From Planococcus wigleyi (lineage in GTDB: Bacteria; Bacillota; Bacilli; Bacillales_A; Planococcaceae): a DNA stretch of 64,000 nucleotides. Shown one piece after another: positions 1-11,671 of this stretch. The position numbers and the translations under genes were made by a program. Positions within the stretch are counted from its first letter, which is position 1. Each line of letters opens with the position of its first letter. The notes below the pieces were generated by a model that was not told where the DNA came from, did no database searches, and saw nothing but the letters and a program-made list of their open reading frames with translations. Location of the stretch: the NCBI RefSeq assembly GCF_014836985.1, contig NZ_JACSPU010000004.1, positions 372,001-436,000 on the forward strand. The letters are read 5' to 3'.

Positions 1-635
1 GTCCGTTTCTTTTTCATCAAATTGACGATCCGGTAATACTGCTGCGGATTCAAGTAACGCAGCGCGGTATCTTCCAATTCCCATTTGATGGTGTTGATTC
101 CAAGGCGGTGCGCAATCGGAGCAAAGATTTCCAGTGTCTCATTTGCTTTGATGCGTTGCTTTTCGACAGACTGGTATTTCAGTGTCCGAAGATTATGCAG
201 GCGGTCAGCCAGTTTGATCAAAATGACACGGATGTCCTGTGCCATCGCCACAAACATTTTGCGGTGGTTTTCCGCTTGCTGTTCTTCTTTTGATAAATAC
301 TTGATTTTGCTCAGCTTGGTCACGCCGTCGACCAGCATTGCCACTTCTTCATCGAAATCACGGACGATGTCTTCACGGCTGACTTCCGTGTCTTCTACCA
401 CATCATGCAAAAAGCCCGCTGCTACGGTAGCTGGGTCCATTTGCAATTCTGCAAGGATTCCAGCCACCTGCACCGGATGCACAATATAAGGTTCTCCCGA
501 TTTACGGAACTGTCCCATGTGGGCATCGTACGCAACTTGATACGCCTTCTTAATCGTTTTCACATGTTCGGCATTCATATAAGACGCAACCATCTCGAAT
601 ACATCTTCAGCTGTTCTCACTAGATCTTTCGCCAT
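1..635 (-). CDS. relA: GTP pyrophosphokinase RelA/Rel, N-terminal part (cut by window edge)
   Basis: Bifunctional (p)ppGpp synthetase/hydrolase of the stringent response. Only the first 211 or so residues are present; the gene runs off the left edge. The translation begins [15 protein letters not shown] and contains the HD hydrolase domain: H53 in [11 protein letters not shown] and the HD pair at 77-78 in [10 protein letters not shown], followed by [12 protein letters not shown] and APIAHRLGI, all typical of the Rel family. The ATG at 635 has an AAGGTGGG ribosome site about 6 bases upstream. A near-consensus promoter lies at 680-709. In Bacillus relA sits next to apt and recJ, as here, although two accessory genes lie between. 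Synthetase, TGS and ACT domains are outside the window. Confidence 0.95.
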   Translation of the reverse strand, partial: MAKDLVRTAEDVFEMVASYMNAEHVKTIKKAYQVAYDAHMGQFRKSGEPYIVHPVQVAGILAELQMDPATVAAGFLHDVVEDTEVSREDIVRDFDEEVAMLVDGVTKLSKIKYLSKEEQQAENHRKMFVAMAQDIRVILIKLADRLHNLRTLKYQSVEKQRIKANETLEIFAPIAHRLGINTIKWELEDTALRYLNPQQYYRIVNLMKKKR

Positions 636-679
636 AATTGCCCACCTTGCTTTAAATTTTTCCAAAAGTATATCTTTCT

Positions 680-709
680 ATTATAAAAAACAAAGTGGCT
701 AAATGTAAA
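680..709 (-). promoter_or_regulatory. relA promoter (sigma-A type)
   Basis: On the minus strand, -35 TTTACA (704-709) and -10 TATAAT (680-685) are separated by 18 bases, about 45 bases upstream of the relA start codon. The match is 5/6 and 6/6. Read by eye only. Confidence 0.65.
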
Positions 710-715
710 GCTTTG

Positions 716-1240
716 TTAGCCGTTCTCAATCACTTTAATGAATTCACGGAGATAATCCGGCAGGTCCGGCGGCCGGCGGCTTGACACCAAGTGCCCATCG
801 ACGACGACCGGTTCATCCAGCCACTCCGCGCCGGCGTTGACCATATCGTCTTTTATGCCTGGTGTGCTGGTGACTTTTCGGCCGTTTAAAATATTGGCGG
901 AAATAAGTACCCAACCAGCATGGCAAATTTGGCCGATTGGCTTTTGCTGGTCGTCCATATGGCAAACCATTTCCAAAACCTCAGGAAAACGCCTGATTTT
1001 ATCAGGTGCCCAACCGCCGGGAACCAAAATTGCGTCGTATTGATTGGCAAGAGCTTCCCCGTATGTCATGTCGGATTTTGCAGGAACGCCATATTTGCCG
1101 ATATAACTGACGCCCGCTTCTTCCCCGGCAATGTCGACATGGGCACCTTCTTCGCGGAGCCTTAAAATCGGATACCAAAGTTCCAAATCTTCAAATTCAT
1201 GATGAACAAAACTAAGCACTTTCTTTCCAGCTAACCTCAT
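716..1240 (-). CDS. DJ-1/PfpI family protein (class I glutamine amidotransferase fold)
   Basis: A 174-residue protein of the DJ-1/ThiJ/PfpI superfamily. The family includes intracellular proteases, chaperones and glyoxalase/deglycase-like enzymes acting in the cytoplasm, and the substrate here cannot be read from sequence. The core is visible: KKVLSFVHHEFEDLELWYP at the start, ILVPGGWAPDKIR in the middle, and the nucleophile elbow GQICHAGWVLISA with the Cys-His pair typical of PfpI. The start at 1240 was chosen because an AAAGGAGG site lies 7 bases upstream; a longer frame to 1318 overlaps the preceding gene. It follows the beta-helix gene by 25 bases, so the two are probably cotranscribed. 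Confidence 0.85.
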   Translation of the reverse strand: MRLAGKKVLSFVHHEFEDLELWYPILRLREEGAHVDIAGEEAGVSYIGKYGVPAKSDMTYGEALANQYDAILVPGGWAPDKIRRFPEVLEMVCHMDDQQKPIGQICHAGWVLISANILNGRKVTSTPGIKDDMVNAGAEWLDEPVVVDGHLVSSRRPPDLPDYLREFIKVIENG

Positions 1241-1265
1241 GGTATTTCCTCCTTTTAGTATCGAT

Positions 1266-2819
1266 TCACCATAAATGAGAACTGCGCTTTCTGATGTCCT
1301 CGAGCTGCACCAGTTCACTGCCTCTGCCGACAGTTACAGCCTGTTCCGCTGAAGCCAGGCTGACAAGATTCTGAACCCTGACATTTCGCGCGCTTTGTTC
1401 GCCTCCTGCAATCGATAAGTCTGCTCCAGCGGTCGTGAAGTCCCTCACGACGCCATTGGCCAGCAAAACACAGGCAGCCCGGTATTGAATAGCGGCTGCC
1501 GGCTGCCGTTTATAATCGTAATCCGGGTTTCCGACAAACAGAAAACGGTTGATGGCAACATTGCGGTAGCCTGAAACAACCAGCGAGCGGGGCGTAGACC
1601 CTTCATAAAGGGGAGTTTCGATCGGTTCGATCGACACCAGCCGCTGAGCGCGGATGTTGAAAGCCGAACGCGATTCGGGATCTTCTTTTTTGTGGTGGCC
1701 GATATGACGGAAATTGAACGAACGGTTGTCATGGACCGACAGATGCCCTGAAATATGGACACCAGAGGCAGCAGAAGAATTGGCATGGGCTTTAATTTCA
1801 ATTCCGCCAAAGCAGCGCGTGCTGGAATTATCGGAAAGCCAGACATGTCTTGAGCCATCATCCACTTCAAAACCATTGGAGTTGGAGAATCCACGCTTAT
1901 GTGCCCGTCCGCTCGGATCGCTGAAATGAGAATTGGAGACGAAAATATAGTCGCTGTGATGCGTCGTCAGCCCATCATCGCCGAATCCTGACCCCGTTAC
2001 CCCGTCCAGCCAGACAAAGCGGCTGCCGCGTTTCCCGCGCAATCCGTCTCCTGCATAATTATATAATGAAGCCGTAATATCGAAGCAATGAAGCCCTGGG
2101 TTTAGCGCATCGACGTCTATGACCCAACCGTATGTGACATGGGCATAGGTCAGGCAACTGGAATAGTTCCCCCCAGCACTGGTCATTTCAATGTCACCGA
2201 GACGCTCGACATTCCAGTCCAAAGTCAGTTTTTCCACGGCAATATTGCGGTTGCCGGATACATAATTACGGTTGGTCAGCAACCGGGTTTTTCGGGAAGC
2301 TTTCGGATGCAGTTTTAAAACGGTACGCCCTTTTCCTGCTCCGACCAAACGGGTCCATGATGGCAAGCGCAAACCCTCCACTACAAAAACGCCTGCAGGG
2401 ACTTTCACTTCCACGGCCCCGGCGCCGAAAGCTTTTTTGAATGCTTCTGTACAATCCGTTTCTCCGTCTCCTACAGCTCCGTAATCCCGAACATTGACAC
2501 GGCGCTGAATCGTCGCACCAAGTTTGCGGTATTCGGCATCCAACCGATCTTTCCATTCCGGCACTGCCTGGTTTCCTTCAACTTTTGTTCCAAAATTGTG
2601 CTCATCTTCAATCGAGAACGGTTCAGCAAAAAAAGACCACAATCTTTCGGTGAACGTCATTTTTCGCCGTGCGTGTTCGCTGAGGGCAAAATCCTTTTTG
2701 ATGGCTGTAAAGAATTGTTCAGTTTCGCGGGTAATTTTTTCAAGAGGTGTGCGATCGTCCAAGTATCGGCTGATCCATGCAGCATTTAATCGGGGGTCGT
2801 GATCTTTTTCCAGTTTCAT
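1266..2819 (-). CDS. Pectate-lyase-like right-handed beta-helix protein
   Basis: A 517-residue protein. Residues 1-105 form a helical, charged N-terminal region without recognisable motifs. From about residue 108 the motif VNVRDYGAVGDGETDCTEAF marks a pectate_lyase_3 / glycosyl-hydrolase-28-like right-handed parallel beta-helix, and the rest has the Asn- and Gly-rich rungs of that fold (for example YVSGNRNIAVEKLTL and GFGDDGLTTHHSDYIFVSNS). Such folds occur in polysaccharide lyases, depolymerases and phage tailspikes; the substrate is unknown. No signal peptide or membrane segment is visible, which is unusual for an extracellular polysaccharide enzyme. GGAGGTGACGGGAAA precedes the ATG. It lies directly upstream of the PfpI-like gene. 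Confidence 0.75.
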   Translation of the reverse strand: MKLEKDHDPRLNAAWISRYLDDRTPLEKITRETEQFFTAIKKDFALSEHARRKMTFTERLWSFFAEPFSIEDEHNFGTKVEGNQAVPEWKDRLDAEYRKLGATIQRRVNVRDYGAVGDGETDCTEAFKKAFGAGAVEVKVPAGVFVVEGLRLPSWTRLVGAGKGRTVLKLHPKASRKTRLLTNRNYVSGNRNIAVEKLTLDWNVERLGDIEMTSAGGNYSSCLTYAHVTYGWVIDVDALNPGLHCFDITASLYNYAGDGLRGKRGSRFVWLDGVTGSGFGDDGLTTHHSDYIFVSNSHFSDPSGRAHKRGFSNSNGFEVDDGSRHVWLSDNSSTRCFGGIEIKAHANSSAASGVHISGHLSVHDNRSFNFRHIGHHKKEDPESRSAFNIRAQRLVSIEPIETPLYEGSTPRSLVVSGYRNVAINRFLFVGNPDYDYKRQPAAAIQYRAACVLLANGVVRDFTTAGADLSIAGGEQSARNVRVQNLVSLASAEQAVTVGRGSELVQLEDIRKRSSHLW

Positions 2820-2871
2820 TTTCCCGTCACCTCCACAATCCAGTTATTATGTATCCATACCCTTGATGCTA

Positions 2872-2907
2872 GAAAAAAATCCCCCCGCCCCAAAAGGCGA
2901 AGAGATT
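2872..2907 (-). terminator. Rho-independent terminator downstream of apt
   Basis: On the minus strand a 12-bp stem, AATCTCTTCGCC with GGGCGGGGGGATT (several G-T pairs) around a short T-rich loop, is followed by at least six T. It begins 6 bases after the apt stop codon. Confidence 0.85.
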
Positions 2908-2912
2908 CGTTA

Positions 2913-3425
2913 TTAATATTGCATTAAAGTCGTTACGTCATAGCCGTTCAAGTTCTTGCGGCCATCCAAATAAGTCAGTTCGATCAAAAATGCGCAGCCG
3001 ACGACGATTCCGCCCAGTTTTTCAACCAGATTGATTGTCGCGCCGATTGTTCCGCCTGTAGCAAGCAAGTCATCAGTGATCAGGACGCGCTGTCCCGGTT
3101 TGATGGCGTCTTTGTGCATAGTCAACACATCAGATCCGTATTCAAGGCCATATTGTGCACGAATGACTTCGCGCGGCAATTTTCCTTCTTTGCGGACAGG
3201 GGCAAAGCCAAGCTCAAGTGCATAAGCAACTGGACATCCAATGATGAATCCACGTGCTTCCGGTCCTACAATAATTTCAGCATTTACTTTTTTTGCGTAT
3301 TCAACGATCTGGTCTGTTGCATACTTATAGGCAGTTCCATTGTCCATCAACGAAGTGATGTCCTTAAACTGGATTCCTGGTTTCGGCCAATCTTCAACAA
3401 TAGTGATGTACTTCTTCAAATCCAT
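2913..3425 (-). CDS. apt: Adenine phosphoribosyltransferase
   Basis: Salvages adenine: adenine + PRPP gives AMP + diphosphate, in the cytoplasm. The 170-residue product begins [20 protein letters not shown] and carries the family signature [11 protein letters not shown] and the PRPP-binding loop [16 protein letters not shown]. Length matches the usual 170 residues. The ATG at 3425 was chosen because TTGGCAAGGAGGAAG lies just upstream, inside the end of recJ; the longer frame to 3464 has no ribosome site. It overlaps the last 10 bases of recJ, so the pair is translationally coupled, and it ends in a strong terminator. Confidence 0.96.
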   Translation of the reverse strand: MDLKKYITIVEDWPKPGIQFKDITSLMDNGTAYKYATDQIVEYAKKVNAEIIVGPEARGFIIGCPVAYALELGFAPVRKEGKLPREVIRAQYGLEYGSDVLTMHKDAIKPGQRVLITDDLLATGGTIGATINLVEKLGGIVVGCAFLIELTYLDGRKNLNGYDVTTLMQY

Positions 3426-5758
3426 ATTTCTTCCTCCTTGGCAGACACTTTCGCATCGAACCACTCTTTTAAATCTTTATAAGACGCATACAAAAGCTTC
3501 TGCTCCAGGGCAATCTGCTGTTCGCGCTTTTTGTAGATCGGCGCTTCCGACAAATCCTTTTTGCTCGGCGATTGTGCAATCTCGGTAACGCCATTGTTAA
3601 GTGTAACAAAACCGAGTTCAAAAAACACCTGCAGCATGAAAAATAATGCATCCCGCGTCCAACCTTTGTGTTTTGCCAGTTCGTCACAATGTTTATTGAA
3701 ATCGAATGTACCGCGTTTTTTGATGAAAGCAAACAGCCATTTGAATTGTTCACGGGTCGGAATCTGCTCAAAATACTGAGAGTCCTTGGCATGGAAATGT
3801 GCGTAGATGCGCTTCGGCTTCAATTTTGCCAGCACTTCAGCCAATTGTTCTTCCGATTCCGGCAAGTCCAACAGCACCAAGTGATGTTTGTTGCCGGGAA
3901 GTTCATCCAATTGAGAAGCCATGCAGATCGGCTGCGGCAGGAATGACTGGAAAAGTGCCGGCGTTTCATCTTTGAAAGCCAAGTAAACCTGATTTTCCTG
4001 AGGAATCAGCTTCGACCAGCGCGACACTTGGCGGATGCCGCGGATATCAAACAATTGCCATTGATCCGTGCGGACATCCTCCACCATCAGCTGCGGCTTT
4101 TTGCGGCCGTTCCACTCATTGATCTGCAAATCACCGATCACGTCGATCTTGACATCAGGGGTCAACTCGTCACCGACCGGTCCGATACCAAAACCAACAG
4201 CGTCCAGTGAAGCGGCATGCTGCGTCAATTCCATCTTCAAGTGATTTTGCGCGGCTCCGATTTTTCGGATAGATGCCACTTTAACGCCTTCCAGATAAAA
4301 CTTCGGTTTGGCAAAGCCCATGCCGTATGGCGCTAAAAGACGCATGGATTCGATGGCTGCAATATCGATTTCATCCAAACGGAGTGGAATATCAATTTCC
4401 ACGACCGGCAGCAAGTCTTCTTCCGTCAGGCTGGTTTCAGCTTGTTTGTTGAGCCGTTCGCGCAATTCGTCGACATCTTTCGCTTCTAGGGTCATACCGG
4501 CTGCCATCGGGTGCCCGCCAAAATGAGGCAGAATGTCCCGGTTCTTGGCGAGCTCGTTATACAAATGAAAACCATCGATGCTGCGGGCAGAACCTTTTGC
4601 TTTTCCGGTTTCCGGATTCAGCGACAAGACAATCGACGGACGGTAGAATTTCTCTGTCAGTTTCGAAGCAACAATGCCGACAACTCCTGGATTCCAACCT
4701 TCCTGAGCCACCACGATGACACGTGGTGAACCGTTCGGATAGCGCTGCTCCACTTGCTGCATCGCTTCTTCAGAAATCTGCTTGACGATGGCTTGACGCT
4801 CTTTATTCAATACGTCCAGACCGGAAGCCAGTGAACGCGCTTCTGCTGCATCATCAGTCAGGAACATCTGCACAGCCGGATCCGCATCCTGCAGACGGCC
4901 GATGGCATTGATGCGCGGGCCGAACATGAAACCGATCGTTTCTTCCGTAATGTCCTGCTGCTTGATGCCCGCCACTTCACATAACGCGGCAATCGCAGGA
5001 CTCGGCGAATCAATCAATGCGGCCAAGCCTTCTTTGACGAACAACCGGTTTTCACCGTGAAGCGGAACCAAATCAGCCACCGTACCGATCGCTGTCAGTT
5101 CAATCAAATGATCAGGAACTTCTTCATATAAGGCATGTGCCATTTTAAATGCCACGCCGACACCGGCCAACTCTCCGAACGGATAATTGCCTTCCGGATG
5201 GCGCGGATGGACTACCGCCAGCGCGTTCGGCAAAGCCTCCCCGATATCGTGGTGGTCGCTGATGATGACGTCCATTCCCAATCCATTGGCGAAATCGACT
5301 TGTTCAATGCCTGAGATGCCGTTATCGACAGTCACAATCAGTTTTGTGCCATTGTCATACGCCTGTTGGAATAACTCCGTATTCGGACCGTATCCGTGCT
5401 TAAATCGGTTCGGTATCATAAAGGACACATCAGCCCCTAAATCCTGCAACACAGTCATCATGACAGTCGTGCTTGTAACGCCATCCGCATCATAGTCGCC
5501 ATAGACAACAATTTTTTCCTGCTTATCGATGGCTGCACGGATCCGTTCGACTGCCACATCCATATCTTTCATCAAATATGGATTATGTATGCCGCTGACG
5601 TCCATTTCCATGAACGTACGGGCTGCTTCTGGAGTATTCAGTCCGCGCGTCACTAAAATTTTTGCCAATACGGACGATATATTCAATTCTTTCCGGATTT
5701 CCTCAACTGTCTGTTCATCGGGCGTCGTCAAACGCCATCTTTTTTTGGATTCAATCAT
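3416..5758 (-). CDS. recJ: Single-stranded-DNA-specific exonuclease RecJ
   Basis: A 780-residue 5'-3' single-strand exonuclease acting in recombination and repair. DHH-family motifs are all present: [15 protein letters not shown] near residue 80, the DHH motif in [18 protein letters not shown], and the DHHA1 motif [12 protein letters not shown]. The C-terminal extension (about 560-780) is typical of Bacilli RecJ proteins. The ATG at 5758 was preferred over the in-frame GTG nine bases upstream because GAGGAAG lies 8 bases before it. The gene is followed by apt with overlap, as in Bacillus. Confidence 0.96.
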   Translation of the reverse strand: MIESKKRWRLTTPDEQTVEEIRKELNISSVLAKILVTRGLNTPEAARTFMEMDVSGIHNPYLMKDMDVAVERIRAAIDKQEKIVVYGDYDADGVTSTTVMMTVLQDLGADVSFMIPNRFKHGYGPNTELFQQAYDNGTKLIVTVDNGISGIEQVDFANGLGMDVIISDHHDIGEALPNALAVVHPRHPEGNYPFGELAGVGVAFKMAHALYEEVPDHLIELTAIGTVADLVPLHGENRLFVKEGLAALIDSPSPAIAALCEVAGIKQQDITEETIGFMFGPRINAIGRLQDADPAVQMFLTDDAAEARSLASGLDVLNKERQAIVKQISEEAMQQVEQRYPNGSPRVIVVAQEGWNPGVVGIVASKLTEKFYRPSIVLSLNPETGKAKGSARSIDGFHLYNELAKNRDILPHFGGHPMAAGMTLEAKDVDELRERLNKQAETSLTEEDLLPVVEIDIPLRLDEIDIAAIESMRLLAPYGMGFAKPKFYLEGVKVASIRKIGAAQNHLKMELTQHAASLDAVGFGIGPVGDELTPDVKIDVIGDLQINEWNGRKKPQLMVEDVRTDQWQLFDIRGIRQVSRWSKLIPQENQVYLAFKDETPALFQSFLPQPICMASQLDELPGNKHHLVLLDLPESEEQLAEVLAKLKPKRIYAHFHAKDSQYFEQIPTREQFKWLFAFIKKRGTFDFNKHCDELAKHKGWTRDALFFMLQVFFELGFVTLNNGVTEIAQSPSKKDLSEAPIYKKREQQIALEQKLLYASYKDLKEWFDAKVSAKEEEIWI

Positions 5759-5781
5759 CTGTATCACTTCCTCACCGATTC

Positions 5782-5787
5782 ATTATA
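5782..5787 (-). promoter_or_regulatory. Candidate -10 element for recJ-apt
   Basis: A perfect TATAAT on the minus strand, 23 bases upstream of the recJ start. No good -35 is visible because the region overlaps the lapA terminator. Confidence 0.4.
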
Positions 5788-5803
5788 CAGCAAAAATTCA
5801 CAG

Positions 5804-5836
5804 ACAAAAACCTTTCGGCAACTACACCGAAAGGTT
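5804..5836 (-). terminator. Terminator downstream of lapA
   Basis: Perfect 10-bp stem AACCTTTCGG / CCGAAAGGTT with an 8-base loop, followed by TTTGT on the minus strand, just after the lapA stop codon. Confidence 0.8.
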
Positions 5837-5843
5837 CATTTTT

Positions 5844-6197
5844 TCAGAATTGCTCTTTAGTCTGTTCTTCGTTGGTGACGACCTGGGCTTCCGGCACTAC
5901 ACCGGCTTTCTGGTACTCCCCAATTTCATTTTGCTGTGTGGCAATCAAGTTTTCTTTGACCGCCATTTCTTTTTGCAGCGCCTTTACTTTACGTTGCATC
6001 TGGTAGTTGCGGATGATCGCCAACACACCGCTGAGCAAAAATCCAAGCAATGCCGATGCCAGGATAACCAGGATCAATGGCCATTCAGCTTCACCAAATA
6101 CGTAATTGACAGGCACTTCGTCAACGTTGACAACGGCGAACACCGCAATAATTACTGCAAATACAAGTCCAATTAAAATAAGCCATTGTAACTTCAT
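5844..6197 (-). CDS. LapA-domain (DUF1049) membrane protein
   Basis: A 117-residue protein with two hydrophobic segments (about 4-24 and 42-65), VNVDEVPVNYVFGEAEWPLIL between them, and a C-terminal coiled-coil-like tail rich in Gln, Lys and Glu. This is the layout of the LapA/DUF1049 family (YrvD in Bacillus subtilis, at the same position between recJ and secDF). In E. coli LapAB act in LPS assembly; the role in Gram-positives is unknown. The ATG at 6197 has GAGAGGAG 8 bases upstream, and the upstream extension reads through the secDF terminator. The gene is flanked by terminators on both sides, so it is monocistronic. Confidence 0.85.
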   Translation of the reverse strand: MKLQWLILIGLVFAVIIAVFAVVNVDEVPVNYVFGEAEWPLILVILASALLGFLLSGVLAIIRNYQMQRKVKALQKEMAVKENLIATQQNEIGEYQKAGVVPEAQVVTNEEQTKEQF

Positions 6198-6217
6198 TGT
6201 GGATTCTCCTCTCAAAA

Positions 6218-6260
6218 TAAAAAAATGGAACAAGGTCATAGTAACTATACCCTGTTCCAT
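6218..6260 (-). terminator. Terminator downstream of secDF
   Basis: On the minus strand the arms ATGGAACA and TGTTCCAT, extended inward by GGTATAGT / ACTATGACC, form a long hairpin followed by seven T. It starts about 14 bases after the secDF stop. Confidence 0.85.
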
Positions 6261-6273
6261 TTCAACTCTAAAC

Positions 6274-8547
6274 TTATACAACAGGCTCGTCAGAACCCCA
6301 TTTGCTTTCCTGCTCTTTCTTCTCGATGTCGATCGGGCCTTTTTTCTTCAACTCGCCTTTTTTCAGTACCAGCCATAGCTGGGCAGCGATAAAGATTGAA
6401 GAGTAAGTTCCCGCGATCAAACCGATCAATAAGGCGATGGAGAAGTTGGTGATCGATGGCGCGCCAAAGATCAATAGCGCAATAACCACCAGTACCACGG
6501 TCAATACCGTATTGACTGAACGGCCAAGCGTTTGGCGAAGCGATACGTTGACCACCTTTTCCAACTGCTCGAAAGAATCGATTTTCTTCATACGTTTCAT
6601 ATTTTCCCGGATTCGGTCAAATGTCACAATCGTGTCATTGATGGAATACCCGACAATTGTCAGAACTGCCGCGATAAAGGTGATATCCACCTCGAGCCGC
6701 AATAGGCTAAAGACGGCAACGATGAAGAATGCATCGTGAATCAATGCCACTACCGAGGCTACACCCATGCGCCATTCAAAACGGAAGGCTACATAGATGA
6801 TGATGCCGAGAGCGGCAATCGCCAGCGCATACAATGCATTTTTAGCCAGTTCCTGGCCTACTGTAGGCGACACGGTCGAAATATTCGGTTCTGCACCGAA
6901 TTCTTCGGCAGCGACCGCTTTCAGGCTATTGATTTCTTCCTGACTGAATTCCTCGTTAAACCGGGCTACGCCGATATTGGATGCATCACCCGAAATGACG
7001 ATATCTTCCGTTTCATAGCCTGCGCCGTCCAGGAAAGTCTGCACTTCCTCTTTCGACAACGCCGCTTCTGATGCGATTTCCACACGTGTACCGCTGGAGA
7101 AGTCGATGCCCAAGTTCAAACGGAACACACCGATTACGGCCATTCCTGCAATGATCAGGACAATCGAAGCCAAGAAGAATTTATTGCGGTGGCCCGCAAA
7201 ATCAAAACGGTCAAAGCGTGTTGAAAGGTCTGTGATTTCCAACCCTTCTTCTCTTGCATGGATAGTCGATTTCTTCAAACCGAACAAACCGAATTTATTG
7301 TCAAGCACACCACTGTGGACCCATAGCCCAAGCAACAGGCGAGATCCCCATACAGCTGTCAGGAAGCTGACCAGAATGGAAATGATCAACAGCGTTGCAA
7401 ATCCTTTCACGGAACTCGTTCCGAAATAGAACAATACAATAGCTGCCAGCAGCGTCGTAATATTGGCATCGATAATCGCGGAGAAAGAAGAGCGAGCTCC
7501 TACTTTAAACGCTTCTTGAACCGATTTGCCGACACGCATTTCTTCGCGTATCCGCTCGTAGGTGATGATGTTGGCATCAACTGCCATCCCGACACCAAGC
7601 ATGATTGCTGCGATTCCCGGCAAAGTCAGAACGCCGCCGATCCATTCGAACACCAGCAAGATCAGGTACACATAGGTCGATAAGGTGACGACTGCCACCA
7701 TTCCGGGCAAGCGGTAATAAACCAGCATAAACAGCAGAACCAGTGAAATACCGACTGCTGCAGCGACTATGGTCTGGTCGAGTGCCTGTTCACCGAACTG
7801 GGCTCCGACAGAAGTCGAATAGATTTCCGTCAAGCTTACCGGCAACGCACCGGCATTCAAGATTCCTGCCAGGTTCTGTGTTTCTTCCACAGTGAACGCC
7901 CCCGAAATTTCAACGGATGGTGATGAAATCCGTTGCTGCACACTCGGTGCCGAGACGAATTTCGGGTCTGCCTTCATGCGTTCTTCCGCAAAGGAATCCA
8001 CGCCTTCTTCAAAATCAAGCCAGATGACCAGCACATTATCCGGTGCCGGCATTTGGGAAACTTCTTCCGTCACTTCCGCAAACTTGCCGGGATCGTTCAA
8101 TTCCAGTGTGACAATCGGATTGCCGTTCTGATCGAACGTTCCGGTCGCCCCGCCTTGTTTCAGGTCATTTCCGGAAAGCAGCAAATTATCTTGTGCATCA
8201 CGGAAAGTCAGATTCGCTTCAGTCGACAGCAATTCGCGCGCTGAAGACTGATCTTCTACTCCCGCCAATTGGACACGGATCCGGTTGTCCCCTTCAATCT
8301 GGATGACCGGTTCACTGACACCCAATACGTTGATCCGGTTCATCAACGCATCTGTTGTATCCGTCAGTACTTTTTCCGTAACTTCCTTGCCATCTAAGGT
8401 TTCCACCTCGTAGAGCACTTCAAAGCCGCCCTGCAGGTCCAGGCCTAGCCGAATGTCTTTAGCGATGGGTAAACTTGTGGTGCCAATGATTCCTATCAGT
8501 ACAATAACCAGTAAGAAAAAGGCGATAATGCGACCTCTTGCTTTCAT
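6274..8547 (-). CDS. secDF: Fused protein-export membrane protein SecDF
   Basis: A 757-residue fusion of SecD and SecF, the proton-motive-force-driven accessory of the Sec translocon in the cytoplasmic membrane. The SecD half has the first transmembrane helix (about 8-26), the motif DIRLGLDLQGGFEVLYEV, a large external P1 region, and GVGMAVDANIITYERIREE in the membrane part. The SecF half begins near residue 445, with the NLGIDFSSGTRVEI motif and GYSINDTIVTFDRIREN. Such fusions are typical of Bacilli. GAGGAGGAAG precedes the ATG. A consensus promoter lies at 8589-8617 and a terminator follows, so it is a single-gene unit. Confidence 0.97.
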   Translation of the reverse strand: MKARGRIIAFFLLVIVLIGIIGTTSLPIAKDIRLGLDLQGGFEVLYEVETLDGKEVTEKVLTDTTDALMNRINVLGVSEPVIQIEGDNRIRVQLAGVEDQSSARELLSTEANLTFRDAQDNLLLSGNDLKQGGATGTFDQNGNPIVTLELNDPGKFAEVTEEVSQMPAPDNVLVIWLDFEEGVDSFAEERMKADPKFVSAPSVQQRISSPSVEISGAFTVEETQNLAGILNAGALPVSLTEIYSTSVGAQFGEQALDQTIVAAAVGISLVLLFMLVYYRLPGMVAVVTLSTYVYLILLVFEWIGGVLTLPGIAAIMLGVGMAVDANIITYERIREEMRVGKSVQEAFKVGARSSFSAIIDANITTLLAAIVLFYFGTSSVKGFATLLIISILVSFLTAVWGSRLLLGLWVHSGVLDNKFGLFGLKKSTIHAREEGLEITDLSTRFDRFDFAGHRNKFFLASIVLIIAGMAVIGVFRLNLGIDFSSGTRVEIASEAALSKEEVQTFLDGAGYETEDIVISGDASNIGVARFNEEFSQEEINSLKAVAAEEFGAEPNISTVSPTVGQELAKNALYALAIAALGIIIYVAFRFEWRMGVASVVALIHDAFFIVAVFSLLRLEVDITFIAAVLTIVGYSINDTIVTFDRIRENMKRMKKIDSFEQLEKVVNVSLRQTLGRSVNTVLTVVLVVIALLIFGAPSITNFSIALLIGLIAGTYSSIFIAAQLWLVLKKGELKKKGPIDIEKKEQESKWGSDEPVV

Positions 8548-8588
8548 ATGTAAACTTCCTCCTCGGGTGTGTAAAACACAGCACTATC

Positions 8589-8617
8589 ATTATGAAACAG
8601 CCGCTGATTGCTGTCAA
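8589..8617 (-). promoter_or_regulatory. secDF promoter
   Basis: Minus strand: perfect -35 TTGACA (8612-8617), 17-base spacer, -10 CATAAT (8589-8594), about 40 bases upstream of the secDF start. Confidence 0.75.
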
Positions 8618-8697
8618 ATGCAACTGGACATGAGTTGAATAAAAGATCGAATCAACAAAAGCAATCTGCTTGAGCGATGAAATGTTCATCGGTTATT

Positions 8698-9012
8698 TTA
8701 CTTCGTTTTTTTCGGGGACGGCCTCAAAAGATGTTCGATGTTCTCAAGTGTGCTGTCATCGTTCCAGCGCGCTTTTTTTAAACCCTCCACTTGGTGATAA
8801 GCCAAAAAGTCGGAAGCGGTCATGTCCATGATGTCATTGATCATTTCATAGAGATGCATGGTTTCTATATCTTTTTTTCGCCATTTTTTCTTCACACAAA
8901 ATTCCCATAAGTCTTGTTCTGTAAACGTATCGTATTCAAAATGATGAAATTCACTGCGTTTGCTCTGAAGGGCCGGCAGAACGAATTCGAATTGCTCAGG
9001 GTGACTCGTCAT
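8698..9012 (-). CDS. comN: ComN-like post-transcriptional regulator
   Basis: A 104-residue soluble protein without membrane segments, starting MTSHPEQFEFVLPALQSKRSEF and containing FTEQDLWEFCVKKKWRKKD and LYEMINDIMDMTASDFLAYHQVEGLK. It resembles the YrzD/ComN family, which in Bacillus subtilis controls comE mRNA, and occupies the same place between secDF and the yajC-tgt genes. AAAGGAG lies 7 bases before the ATG. In Bacillus, spoVB, yrbG and yrzE lie between comN and yajC; here they are absent. The assignment rests on family resemblance plus context; the targets in this organism are not known. Confidence 0.75.
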   Translation of the reverse strand: MTSHPEQFEFVLPALQSKRSEFHHFEYDTFTEQDLWEFCVKKKWRKKDIETMHLYEMINDIMDMTASDFLAYHQVEGLKKARWNDDSTLENIEHLLRPSPKKTK

Positions 9013-9090
9013 GCGTATACTCCTTTCCGATGTACTGTATCCATTGTACCTCGCAACTGGAAAATTTAGAATAAAATATTATTTAATCAT

Positions 9091-9120
9091 GAAAAAAACG
9101 CCTTCACAGTCGAAGGCGTT
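9091..9120 (-). terminator. Terminator of the ruvA-ruvB-queA-tgt-yajC operon
   Basis: Perfect 9-bp stem AACGCCTTC / GAAGGCGTT with a 6-base loop, followed by seven T on the minus strand, 11 bases after yajC. Confidence 0.9.
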
Positions 9121-9131
9121 CCTTTACTTGT

Positions 9132-9407
9132 TTAGATTGTCGATTTCGCTGATTCCACTACTTTCGCGATTGCTTGGCGCTCGAACTGCATGCGCGTGCC
9201 ATCCGCTACTGTGATGTAGACAGTTGCATCGTCAACTGCATCCACAAGTCCGTGCAATCCGCCGATTGTAACGATGCGGTCGCCGCGTCTCAATTCGGAC
9301 TGCATGTTTGCCGTTGCCTTCTGACGTTTTTGGGCAGGACGGATGATGAAAAACCACATTAGCAAGAACATTAATAGTAAAGGTGATAACGCAATTAAAG
9401 TTTCCAT
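9132..9407 (-). CDS. yajC: Preprotein translocase subunit YajC
   Basis: A 91-residue membrane protein that associates with SecDF. One N-terminal transmembrane helix (about 4-22) ends in FFIIRPAQKRQKA, the family hallmark, followed by the soluble RRGDRIVTIGGLHGLV domain. The ATG is preceded by AAAGGGGG. Another ATG a few bases upstream is out of frame. It follows tgt by 42 bases and closes the ruvA-ruvB-queA-tgt-yajC operon, the same order as in Bacillus. Confidence 0.95.
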   Translation of the reverse strand: METLIALSPLLLMFLLMWFFIIRPAQKRQKATANMQSELRRGDRIVTIGGLHGLVDAVDDATVYITVADGTRMQFERQAIAKVVESAKSTI

Positions 9408-9449
9408 TATTCATTTTCCCCCTTTCACTTTCTCTATTCTCGTACAAAC

Positions 9450-11667
<2,218 letters not shown>

Positions 11668-11671
<4 letters not shown>

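Noticed and set aside
1445-1894. 149-codon minus-strand frame inside the beta-helix gene
   Set aside because: Alternative frame of a supported gene; no start signal.
5529-6176. 215-codon plus-strand frame spanning the recJ start and lapA
   Set aside because: Crosses the lapA terminator and is antisense to two supported genes.
8548-8697. Small minus-strand frame (8459-8689) upstream of secDF
   Set aside because: Overlaps the secDF promoter and start; no ribosome site; composition not protein-like.
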